In this document: positions 1 to 6,357 of the stretch, piece after piece
Layout: each line of letters begins with the position of its first letter
Position numbering within the stretch: the first letter of the stretch is position 1
Assembly: GCA_035713725.1 (NCBI GenBank)
Contig: DASTMZ010000227.1
Coordinates: 1-11,588 of the forward strand
DNA: 11,588 nucleotides
Reading direction: 5' to 3'
Source: DASQPR01 sp035713725
Lineage (GTDB): Bacteria; Actinomycetota; Actinomycetes; Mycobacteriales; Micromonosporaceae
Program-made: the position numbers and the translations under genes
Notes under the pieces: model-generated
Database searches by the model: none
What the model saw: only the letters and a program-made list of their open reading frames with translations
What the model was told of the DNA's origin: nothing

Positions 1-495
1 CAAGACGAGCGCCGGGGCCGCGCCGAAGACCGCGCCGGCCGGCACGATCAGTGCCCGTTGGGCTTGGTACCCGGGCAGGTTCGTGACCGTGATGGTCGGT
101 CGGTGGATGGTGTCGGCGAGGATCGCTTGATTCGCGATCACGAGCAGCAGGAGGATGCCGGTGACGACGACGGCCGCGGTTGACTCTGGTACCGCCGCGT
201 GCAGTGCGACCAGCAACCCCGCGGCGAGCAGCACCTGTGGCACGAGCATCGCGACAAGGCGATCACCGACGACGGCCGGCCGTCCGGCCGCGACGACCGA
301 CATCGCCCGCGACGGCGCAATGCCGAGCACCGCCACGCCGGCGAGCGCAATACCGGCAACTACGTAACCGGCGGTGCGGGCCGACGTGACGGCGAGCAGC
401 ACGAAGGCCGCGGCCGCGAGCGCGTTCAGCCCGACCGCGGCCGCGTTGGCCAGCAGCCGGCCCCGGATGCCCACCCGCCCTCTTTTCGTCGTCAC
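1..495 (-). CDS. Integral membrane protein, N-terminal part, unknown function
   Basis: The minus strand is open from a GTG at 495 to the window edge, giving 165 residues with no stop, so the gene is cut by the window. After a short basic start (VTTKRGRVGIRGR) there are about five hydrophobic stretches, near residues 17-40, 43-62, 77-97, 105-125 and 148-165. This is an integral membrane protein with the basic N-terminus probably in the cytoplasm. No family motif is visible. Flippase-like or other polytopic transporters are possible, but nothing decides it. GTG 495 was chosen because it is the first start in a frame with none upstream. A weak GGAAGA ribosome binding site lies about 10 bases ahead of it. 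It is divergent from ileS. Membrane character is well supported; the function is not identified. Confidence 0.7.
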   Translation of the reverse strand, partial: MTTKRGRVGIRGRLLANAAAVGLNALAAAAFVLLAVTSARTAGYVVAGIALAGVAVLGIAPSRAMSVVAAGRPAVVGDRLVAMLVPQVLLAAGLLVALHAAVPESTAAVVVTGILLLLVIANQAILADTIHRPTITVTNLPGYQAQRALIVPAGAVFGAAPALVL

Positions 496-515
496 GCGCG
501 GCGATCTTCCACCGC

Positions 516-533
516 TACACTCCGTACACCTTA
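516..533 (-). promoter_or_regulatory. Possible promoter/operator of the membrane protein gene
   Basis: Upstream of the GTG at 495 the minus strand has TAAGGT (528-533), which fits a TANNNT -10 box. Beside it the plus strand has a direct repeat, TACAC at 516-520 and again at 525-529, split by TCCG. The spacing suits a transcription start near 521, with a leader of about 25 bases. No convincing -35 box is visible. The repeat could be a repressor operator, but that is a guess. Confidence 0.2.
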
Positions 534-568
534 CGGTCCGGTGTTCCGGCACGGGAATCTCGCGCGAC

Positions 569-593
569 TTGCGTGCGTATTGTCCGGTACGCT
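569..593 (+). promoter_or_regulatory. Probable ileS promoter, -10 box TACGCT
   Basis: TACGCT at 588-593 fits the actinobacterial TANNNT -10 pattern and would start transcription near base 600, just before the first T-box stem. TTGCGT (569-574) looks like a -35 box, but the 13-base spacing is too short. GACTTG (566-571) at 16 bases is a weaker alternative. The call rests mainly on the fit between the -10 box and the riboswitch 5' end. Confidence 0.35.
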
Positions 594-599
594 GGTCCG

Positions 600-862
600 C
601 ACAGGCATCGACCCGGCCATCACCGGTGAGCCTCCGGAAGAACGGGCACGGCGACGCCGGGCCTCAGTAGAACCGGACGGGTAGGCCCGTCACAGCCGCA
701 CACCAATGAGCGGGTGTGCCGCAGCGCAGCTGTCGGCGCGCCAAGCGGGGTGGTACCGCGGGCATCCGTGCTCGTCCTCGCACCGCCGACGCATCCGACC
801 CCGGACGCGACGGACCAGGCGACGACGAGTTCCACGAGAGCCTAGCGAGGAGACCCGCTCAG
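600..862 (+). promoter_or_regulatory. Translational T-box riboswitch (tRNA-Ile sensing) of ileS
   Basis: This leader has the parts of an actinobacterial short-stem-I T-box. Stem I is 612-615/643-646 plus 623-626/634-637, with an internal loop 616-622 holding the specifier ATC (619-621, Ile) opposite AAGAA (638-642). Stem II is CGGGCCT/AGGCCCG (658-664/683-689) and contains the AGTAGAA element (666-672) typical of its S-turn. Stem III is GCACACC/GGTGTGC (698-704/713-719). The T-box sequence is GGGTGGTACCGCG (748-760). The antisequestrator pairs 745-750 with 776-781 and 758-764 with 769-775, leaving the bulge TGGTACC (751-757). Its TGGT can pair with a tRNA ACCA end. In the alternative state TCCTCGC (775-781) pairs perfectly with GCGAGGA (845-851), which overlaps the ileS Shine-Dalgarno. 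There is no U-run terminator, so control should act on translation: uncharged tRNA-Ile frees the ribosome binding site. Confidence 0.95.
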
Positions 863-3800
863 ATGTACCCGAAGCACCGGCCCGGCGTCGGCGTCACCGC
901 CAACCCGTCGCTGCCGGCGATCGAACGTGACGTCCTGGACTATTGGGCCGGCGACAAGACGTTCCAAGCGAGCATCAACGCGCGTGACGCTGGGCCGAAG
1001 GGCGCCAACGAGTTCGTCTTCTACGACGGCCCGCCGTTCGCCAATGGCTTGCCGCACTACGGCCACTTGCTGACCGGGTACGTCAAGGATCTCGTGCCGC
1101 GCTACCAGACCATGCTTGGCCGGCGGGTGGAACGACGGTTCGGCTGGGACTGCCACGGCCTGCCGGCCGAGACGGAGACCGAGAAACAGCTTGGCATCAC
1201 GACGAAGCAGGAGATCCTCGATCTCGGCATGCAGCAGTTCAACGATGCGTGCCGCGCGTCGGTGCTGCAATACACCAAGGACTGGGAGCGCTACGTCACG
1301 CGCCAGGCGCGATGGGTCGACTTCGTCAACGACTACAAGACGCTCGACAACGACTACATGGAAAGCGTCATGTGGGCGTTCAAGTCCCTCTACGACAAGG
1401 GTTTCGTGTACGAGGGCTTCAGCGTACTGGCCTATTGCTGGCGTTGCGAAACGCCGTTGTCGAACACCGAGACCCGGATGGACGACGTCTACGCCGACCG
1501 CCAGGATCCCGCGCTCACCGTCGGGCTGCGCCTGTCGACCGGCGAGAAACTGCTCGTGTGGACGACGACGCCGTGGACATTGCCGTCGAACCTCGCCGTC
1601 GCCGTGGGACCCGACATCGACTACGCAGTGCTGGAGCACGCCGGCGACCGGGTGATAGTCGGTGCGTCACGCGTCGGCGCGTACGCCAAGGAACTCGCCG
1701 ACTACCAGCCGGTGGGTACGGTCAAGGGCACCGAACTGGTCGGTCGCTCGTACGAGCCGTTGTTCGACTTCCTCGCCGACACTCCACACGCCTTCCGTGT
1801 GCTGGGTGGCGATTTCGTGTCGACCGAGGACGGCACCGGCGCTGTGCACATGGCACCGGCGTTCGGCGAAGACGACCAGAACGCATGCCTCGCGGCCGGC
1901 ATACCGACTGTGGTCACGGTCGACGATCGCGCGCGCTTTACGTCGCTGGTCCCGGCGTACCAAGGGATGCAGGTCTTCGAGGCGAACAAGGCGATCGTCC
2001 GCGACCTGAAGGCCCGCGACGGCGTGGTTTACCGGCACGAAAGCTACACGCACTCGTATCCGCACTGCTGGCGCTGCGACACACCGCTCATCTACAAGGC
2101 GGTGTCGTCGTGGTTCGTCGCGGTGACGCGCTTCAAGGACCGGATGCTCGAGTTGAACCAGCAGATCGACTGGACGCCGGAGCACATCCGAGACGGGTCG
2201 TTCGGCAAGTGGCTCGCGAACGCACGCGACTGGTCGATCAGTCGGAACCGGTTCTGGGGCTCGCCGATCCCGGTCTGGAAGTCCGACGATCCGCAGTACC
2301 CGCGTGTCGACGTGTACGGATCGCTCGCAGACCTGGAGAAGGACTTCGGGCCGCTTGCGGCCCGAAGCGGTGGGCACGGCGGGCCGCTTGCGGCCCGAAG
2401 CGGTGGGCACGTCGGGCCGCTTGCGGCCCGAAGCGGTGGGCACGGCGGGGCTAAGGTCACCGACTTGCACCGGCCCGGCATCGACGAACTGACGCGGCCG
2501 AACCCGGACGACCCTACGGGTCGCTCCACCATGCGTCGCGTGCCGGAGGTGCTGGACTGCTGGTTCGAGTCCGGGTCGATGCCGTACGCGCAGGTGCACT
2601 ACCCGTTCGAAAACGCCGAGTGGTTCGAGAACCACTACCCGGGCGACTTCATCGTCGAATACATCGGCCAGGTCCGGGGCTGGTTCTACACCATGCACGT
2701 GCTGGCCACTGCGCTGTTCGACCGGCCGGCGTTCTCGAGCGCCATCGTGCACGGCATCGTGCTGGGCGAGGACGGCCGCAAGATGTCCAAGAGCCTGCGC
2801 AACTATCCGGACGTCTACGAGATGTTCGACCGCTATGGCTCGGACGCGATGCGGTGGACGCTGATGGCGTCGCCGCTGCTGCGCGGCGGCGACATGGCGG
2901 TCAGCGAGACGGGCATCCGCGACTCGGTGCGCCACGTGCTGCTGCCGCTGTGGAACGTGTATTCCTTCTTCACGCTTTACGCCAACGCGGAGTCGCACGA
3001 CGCGGTAGCGCGGACGGATTCGTCGCACGTGCTCGACCGTTACGTACTTGCCAAGACCCGCGAGCTGGTGGAAGCAGTCACGAACCGGTTGGACAGCAAC
3101 GACATCACCGGTGCGTGCGCCGCCGTACGCGGCTTCCTGGACGCGCTCACGAACTGGTACGTGCGACGGTCGCGCGACCGGTTCTGGGCCGGCGATCGCG
3201 ACGCGTTCGACACGCTCTACACGGTTCTGGAGACGGTCACCCGGGTGATGGCGCCGCTCGCGCCGATGGCGGCGGAGGAGATGTGGCGCGGTCTGACCGG
3301 TGGCCGGTCGGTGCACCTCACCGATTGGCCAGCCGCTGAGGCGCTGCCTGCCGATCACGCGTTGGTGGCCACCATGGACGACACGCGGGAGGTCTGCTCC
3401 GCGGCGCTGTCCCTGCGCAAGGCGCGTGGGTTGCGGGTACGCCTGCCGCTGCCGAAGCTGACCGTGGCAACCGCGAACGCGACCGCTCTCGAACCGTTCG
3501 TCGACCTGATCGCCGATGAGGTGAACGTGAAGGAGGTCGAGCTGACCGATGCGGTGGCGGCGTACTGCCAGCGGGTGCTGTCGCTAGTGCCTCGCGAGCT
3601 GGGTCCCCGCCTCGGCGGCGCGGTCCAGGGCGTGATCCGGGCAGTCAAGGCCGGTGACTGGACGGTGTCGGGCAGCGGCGTGGTCACCGCCGGCGGCGTC
3701 GAGCTTCATGACGGCGAGTACGAGCTGAAGCTGGTGGCCGCCGATCCGGAACATTCCGCTTCGCTGCCCGGCGGCGAGGGTGTCGTGATGCTCGATACCC

Positions 3801-4108
3801 AGGTGACGCCGGAGTTGCAGGCAGAAGGCTTGGCTCGCGACGTGGTACGCGTCGTGCAGCAGGCCCGCCGCGAAGCCGACCTGAACGTGTCCGACCGCAT
3901 CACGCTGGTCATCGACGCGTCCCCTGAGGTGACCGCCGCCGTCCAGGCGTTCGCGGACTTCGTCCAGCGTGAGACGCTCGCGACGTCGATCGAGTTCGGG
4001 TCGGTGCCGGAGCGGCCGGCGGGCGACGGCCCGGTCGGCGACGGCGCCGCGTTCGCGGGCGAGGTCGGCGACGGCATGACGATCTGGGTACGCGTGACGG
4101 CGGTCTGA
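863..4108 (+). CDS. ileS: Isoleucyl-tRNA synthetase, type 2 (eukaryote-like)
   Basis: Charges tRNA-Ile with isoleucine using ATP in the cytoplasm; essential for translation. The 1,081 residues carry the class I signatures HYGH (65-68, within PPFANGLPHYGH) and KMSKS (640-644). The CP1 editing domain shows WTTTPWTLPSN from residue 233 and GAVHMAPAFGEDD from 327. Two CWRC motifs flank the editing region (CWRCETPL and CWRCDTPL). An anticodon-binding domain follows, roughly from residue 720, and there is no C-terminal zinc finger, as expected for the type 2 (mycobacterial/eukaryotic) class, which is generally less sensitive to mupirocin. ATG 863 is chosen because GAGGAG (848-853) lies 9 bases upstream; earlier in-frame starts fall inside the T-box. 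Mycobacterial enzymes have about 1,040 residues (from memory). Much of the excess here is a 33-residue insertion of three 11-residue repeats at 496-528. Transcribed alone; expression should rise when isoleucine is short. Confidence 0.97.
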   Translation: MYPKHRPGVGVTANPSLPAIERDVLDYWAGDKTFQASINARDAGPKGANEFVFYDGPPFANGLPHYGHLLTGYVKDLVPRYQTMLGRRVERRFGWDCHGLPAETETEKQLGITTKQEILDLGMQQFNDACRASVLQYTKDWERYVTRQARWVDFVNDYKTLDNDYMESVMWAFKSLYDKGFVYEGFSVLAYCWRCETPLSNTETRMDDVYADRQDPALTVGLRLSTGEKLLVWTTTPWTLPSNLAVAVGPDIDYAVLEHAGDRVIVGASRVGAYAKELADYQPVGTVKGTELVGRSYEPLFDFLADTPHAFRVLGGDFVSTEDGTGAVHMAPAFGEDDQNACLAAGIPTVVTVDDRARFTSLVPAYQGMQVFEANKAIVRDLKARDGVVYRHESYTHSYPHCWRCDTPLIYKAVSSWFVAVTRFKDRMLELNQQIDWTPEHIRDGSFGKWLANARDWSISRNRFWGSPIPVWKSDDPQYPRVDVYGSLADLEKDFGPLAARSGGHGGPLAARSGGHVGPLAARSGGHGGAKVTDLHRPGIDELTRPNPDDPTGRSTMRRVPEVLDCWFESGSMPYAQVHYPFENAEWFENHYPGDFIVEYIGQVRGWFYTMHVLATALFDRPAFSSAIVHGIVLGEDGRKMSKSLRNYPDVYEMFDRYGSDAMRWTLMASPLLRGGDMAVSETGIRDSVRHVLLPLWNVYSFFTLYANAESHDAVARTDSSHVLDRYVLAKTRELVEAVTNRLDSNDITGACAAVRGFLDALTNWYVRRSRDRFWAGDRDAFDTLYTVLETVTRVMAPLAPMAAEEMWRGLTGGRSVHLTDWPAAEALPADHALVATMDDTREVCSAALSLRKARGLRVRLPLPKLTVATANATALEPFVDLIADEVNVKEVELTDAVAAYCQRVLSLVPRELGPRLGGAVQGVIRAVKAGDWTVSGSGVVTAGGVELHDGEYELKLVAADPEHSASLPGGEGVVMLDTQVTPELQAEGLARDVVRVVQQARREADLNVSDRITLVIDASPEVTAAVQAFADFVQRETLATSIEFGSVPERPAGDGPVGDGAAFAGEVGDGMTIWVRVTAV
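2348..2446 (+). repeat. Three in-frame 33-bp tandem repeats inside ileS
   Basis: Copies lie at 2348-2380, 2381-2413 and 2414-2446. Copies 1 and 3 are identical; copy 2 differs at one base (GGC to GTC in its last codon). Each encodes GPLAARSGGHG (last residue V in copy 2). Each begins with the perfect palindrome GGGCCGCTTGCGGCCC, a 7-bp stem with a TT loop. CCGCTT and AAGCGG within the unit offer a competing hairpin. The unit length is a multiple of three, so the reading frame is kept. The insert sits between the DLEKDF and KVTDLHRPGIDEL segments of the synthetase. Confidence 0.97.
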
Positions 4109-4127
4109 GCGCCGGATCGGGTTTGAC

Positions 4128-4188
4128 GATCCACTGCGGGGTGGAATCGTGGCTGTAATTCGGTCGCGATTCCACCCTGTGGTGGATC
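4128..4188. terminator. Long inverted repeat between convergent genes, likely bidirectional terminator
   Basis: GATCCAC (4128-4134) pairs with GTGGATC (4182-4188), and GGGTGGAATCG (4139-4149) pairs with CGATTCCACCC (4167-4177). The four bases between these blocks can pair with mainly G-U wobbles, giving a hairpin of about 22 bp with a loop of about 17 bases. It fills the 113-bp space between the ileS stop and the stop of the convergent acyltransferase gene. There is no U-run, which is common for actinobacterial terminators. A small mobile or REP-like element is the alternative. Confidence 0.65.
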
Positions 4189-4221
4189 ATGACTCGGCGG
4201 AAGGTATAGTCCGCCAGGCGG

Positions 4222-4956
4222 CTACGCGGGTGAGTCCGCGTCCGTCGTTGCCGCCGACTTGTCCGGCTTCTCTGCCTTCTCAGCCTTGGACGTGCGCGCG
4301 TAGCGTCCGGTGTACTTCTGACCGGTCAGCTTCTGAATCTCCTGCATGATCTCGTCGGTGATCGCGCGCATCGTGGACATTTCGTCGTCCCGATCCGAGA
4401 AGTCCAGTGGTTTGCCGAATCGCATCACAACCCCCGAGCGGCCGAGGACGCCAACTCGCGGGATCGAGTGACCCTTCGGCTGCACCTTCTCGGTGCCGAG
4501 GATGCCCACCGGCACGACCGGCACGTTGGCTTGCATGGCGAGGCGCGCCACTCCGGTGCGCCCACGGTAGAGCCGACCGTCCGGTGACCGCGTGCCTTCC
4601 GGGAAGATGCCAACCAGTTCGCCGGACCGCAGCACCGGTACGGCATCGTCGAGCGCGTTCAGCGCGGCCCGGCCGCCCTCGCGGTGTACGGGGATGGTGC
4701 CCAGCCCGTGCATCAGGACGGCCATCGCCTTGCCCTTGATGCCGGGCAGGTGGAAGTAGTCCTCCTTGGCCCAGTAGTGCACCTGGCGGCCGACGACGGC
4801 GCCGAGGAACAACTGGTCGGCAACGGAGAGGTGGTTTGCGGCGAGAATCGCGCCACCGACGCTCGGAACGTTCGACAGTCCTTCGACGTGCGGGCTATAC
4901 CCGTACTTCATGAACGTGCCGACGGTCAGCTTGCCGAACGCGTAGATCGGTGTCAC
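4222..4956 (-). CDS. PlsC-type 1-acylglycerol-3-phosphate O-acyltransferase
   Basis: Predicted membrane-associated acyltransferase of the PlsC/LPLAT family. Such enzymes usually move an acyl chain onto lysophosphatidic acid to make phosphatidic acid, though substrates vary. The 244 residues show motif I NHLSVAD (41-47, the HX4D catalytic pair) and the substrate-binding motif FPEGTRS (118-124), followed by the VPVVPVG segment. The last 35 or so residues are a charged Lys/Ala/Asp tail (for example KAEKAEKPDKS) outside the domain. The start is GTG at 4956. An in-frame stop lies about 40 bases upstream and there is no other start between, but the ribosome binding site is weak; ATG at residue 16 is less likely because it would trim the domain front. 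It is the last of three minus-strand genes and converges on ileS. Actinobacteria carry several PlsC paralogues, so the exact substrate is open. Confidence 0.9.
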   Translation of the reverse strand: MTPIYAFGKLTVGTFMKYGYSPHVEGLSNVPSVGGAILAANHLSVADQLFLGAVVGRQVHYWAKEDYFHLPGIKGKAMAVLMHGLGTIPVHREGGRAALNALDDAVPVLRSGELVGIFPEGTRSPDGRLYRGRTGVARLAMQANVPVVPVGILGTEKVQPKGHSIPRVGVLGRSGVVMRFGKPLDFSDRDDEMSTMRAITDEIMQEIQKLTGQKYTGRYARTSKAEKAEKPDKSAATTDADSPA

Positions 4957-4987
4957 AGAAGTCTCGCCACCATCCCGTCGCCGAAGA

Positions 4988-5017
4988 CCGGTGCCTCACC
5001 CTATGTCCTGGCACCGG
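4988..5017. other. Perfect 8-bp inverted repeat between oxidase and acyltransferase genes
   Basis: CCGGTGCC (4988-4995) and GGCACCGG (5010-5017) are perfect inverted copies with a 14-base loop. It lies in the 78-bp gap between the amine oxidase stop and the acyltransferase start. In the minus-strand transcript it could form a hairpin that attenuates read-through or protects one half of the message. No U-run follows. Confidence 0.45.
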
Positions 5018-5034
5018 ACGTTTTCCACGCTTCA

Positions 5035-6213
5035 TCAGGTCCGACTCGCGAGGCCGAGCCGGAACCGCTCGGGATGCGGCAGGTGCCCATCGACGGCGAG
5101 CGCGGCCGCGTACGCGCCGGTTGTGATCGTGAACTTGAACCCGTGCCCGGAGCATGCGGACAGCAGCACGGCGCCGGGCAGGCCCGGGCACCCGTCGATG
5201 ACGAAGTCAGTGGTCTCGGTTGACGTGTAGTGGCAGGCGCGTACATCGACCACGTCCGGCTGGGCCGGCAGGCCGAACCGTGTAGCGACCACGTCGCCGA
5301 CTTCCGTGACCGACGCCGCACGGAAGGTTGGGTCGTCCGGTTCGCTCGGGTCGGCGACATGCTGCTCGCGGTCGTGCTGATGGAGACCAGCGATGTGGAT
5401 CGCGCCGCCGTCGGCGGTCGCAACATTGATCATTCCGTAGTACCCAGCGCCGGCGTAGTCCATCCACGGACGAGCCCGACCGTCGCCGAGCGGGGCGTCG
5501 GTCCGCCAGACAAGCTGGAAGCGCCGCGTGATGTCGAATGCGGTGGCCGCGTCCGGCACGAGCCGGAACGCCCACGGTCCGCCGGCCACGATCACCCGGT
5601 CAAAATCGTCGATACCTTCGTGGGTACGGATGCGGAGCCCGGCCCCGGTCGGCGCGACGTCGGTCACTTCGGTGTGGTCACGAAGCACGGCGCCGGCCGC
5701 GGTGGCCGCCTCGGCGAGTGCCATGCGCGTCTGCGTGGTGTCCATGATTCCGGCGCTCGGCTCGTACACCGCGGTGGCACCGGGTGCGAGCGCGATGCCG
5801 AACGCGTCCAGCCGCGGGTCGCCATGCTCGACGAGGTCGTACGGCTGCCCGGCGCTCCGGATCGCACCGGCCACCGTGGCGACGTCGTCCGGCTCGCCGA
5901 GGTGTAGACCGCCGTCGCGCCGCATCAACGTACGCCCGGTCTGCCGTCCGAGTGCCTCCCACCGTGGCAACGTGTCGAGCATGAGGTTGGCGTAGAACGG
6001 ATCGTCGTACCCGAACCGGATGATCTTCCCGCGGCCGCCCGAGCTGGCCGGTTGATTGTCGAGGTCGGCCTGGTCGTATCCGATGACGTGGCAGCCGCGT
6101 TGGGCGGCCGACCATGCCGCCGCGAGTCCCGCCGCGCCCAGCCCCACCACGGCCACCCGCGGCCCAGGCCCGCGGTCGCCGCTGTCCGCCATCCTGTTCG
6201 CCCGCACCGTCAC
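5035..6213 (-). CDS. FAD-dependent oxidoreductase, monomeric sarcosine oxidase / SolA-like
   Basis: Predicted flavoprotein of the DAO family that oxidises a secondary or N-methyl amine with oxygen, giving hydrogen peroxide. The 392 residues have an N-terminal Rossmann dinucleotide-binding motif GLGAAG (24-29) and the SSGGRGKIIRFGY segment (57-69), resembling the N-terminal signature of monomeric sarcosine and N-methyltryptophan oxidases. Near the C-terminus is ACHYTSTETTDFVID; Cys327 aligns by eye with the cysteine that binds FAD covalently in monomeric sarcosine oxidase. CSGHGFKF (354-361) is the conserved flavin-proximal loop. GTG 6213 is preferred because GGAGGAGG (6223-6230) sits 9 bases upstream; an ATG at residue 8 is possible. 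It lies 144 bp after the prenyltransferase gene and 78 bp before the acyltransferase gene. No glycine-cleavage or folate gene is nearby, so a sarcosine substrate is not supported by context. Family is sure; substrate is not. Confidence 0.9.
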   Translation of the reverse strand: MTVRANRMADSGDRGPGPRVAVVGLGAAGLAAAWSAAQRGCHVIGYDQADLDNQPASSGGRGKIIRFGYDDPFYANLMLDTLPRWEALGRQTGRTLMRRDGGLHLGEPDDVATVAGAIRSAGQPYDLVEHGDPRLDAFGIALAPGATAVYEPSAGIMDTTQTRMALAEAATAAGAVLRDHTEVTDVAPTGAGLRIRTHEGIDDFDRVIVAGGPWAFRLVPDAATAFDITRRFQLVWRTDAPLGDGRARPWMDYAGAGYYGMINVATADGGAIHIAGLHQHDREQHVADPSEPDDPTFRAASVTEVGDVVATRFGLPAQPDVVDVRACHYTSTETTDFVIDGCPGLPGAVLLSACSGHGFKFTITTGAYAAALAVDGHLPHPERFRLGLASRT

Positions 6214-6222
6214 GCCCTACAT

Positions 6223-6230
6223 CCTCCTCC
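6223..6230 (-). promoter_or_regulatory. Strong Shine-Dalgarno deciding the oxidase start
   Basis: On the minus strand GGAGGAGG is followed by nine bases (ATGTAGGGC) and then GTG 6213. The ATG directly after it is followed at once by a TAG, so it cannot begin the gene. This supports GTG 6213 over the internal ATG. Confidence 0.7.
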
Positions 6231-6357
6231 GCCCACCACCTGGCGCCGGCCGTCACGTAACCGTTCTCGGTACCACGTACCCACGAAAGCCCTAAGCCCA
6301 CCGTGGCGTTCGGACCGCAACCGCGTCGGATATGTGCCCCCGCCCCGAACCGCAACC

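Noticed and set aside
199..684. A 161-residue plus-strand frame over the left end
   Set aside because: It runs antisense to the membrane protein gene and into the T-box, with an Arg-rich shadow composition.
716..862. Upstream extension of ileS to a GTG at 716
   Set aside because: This stretch is the T-box riboswitch, and a Shine-Dalgarno at 848-853 marks ATG 863.
600..862. T-box acting by transcription termination
   Set aside because: No terminator hairpin with a U-run is found. The alternative partner of 775-781 is the Shine-Dalgarno, so translational control fits better.
1667..3358. A 563-residue open frame antisense to ileS
   Set aside because: It lies opposite a clearly conserved gene, is rich in Arg, Val, His and Gln as expected for a high-GC shadow frame, and shows no family motif.
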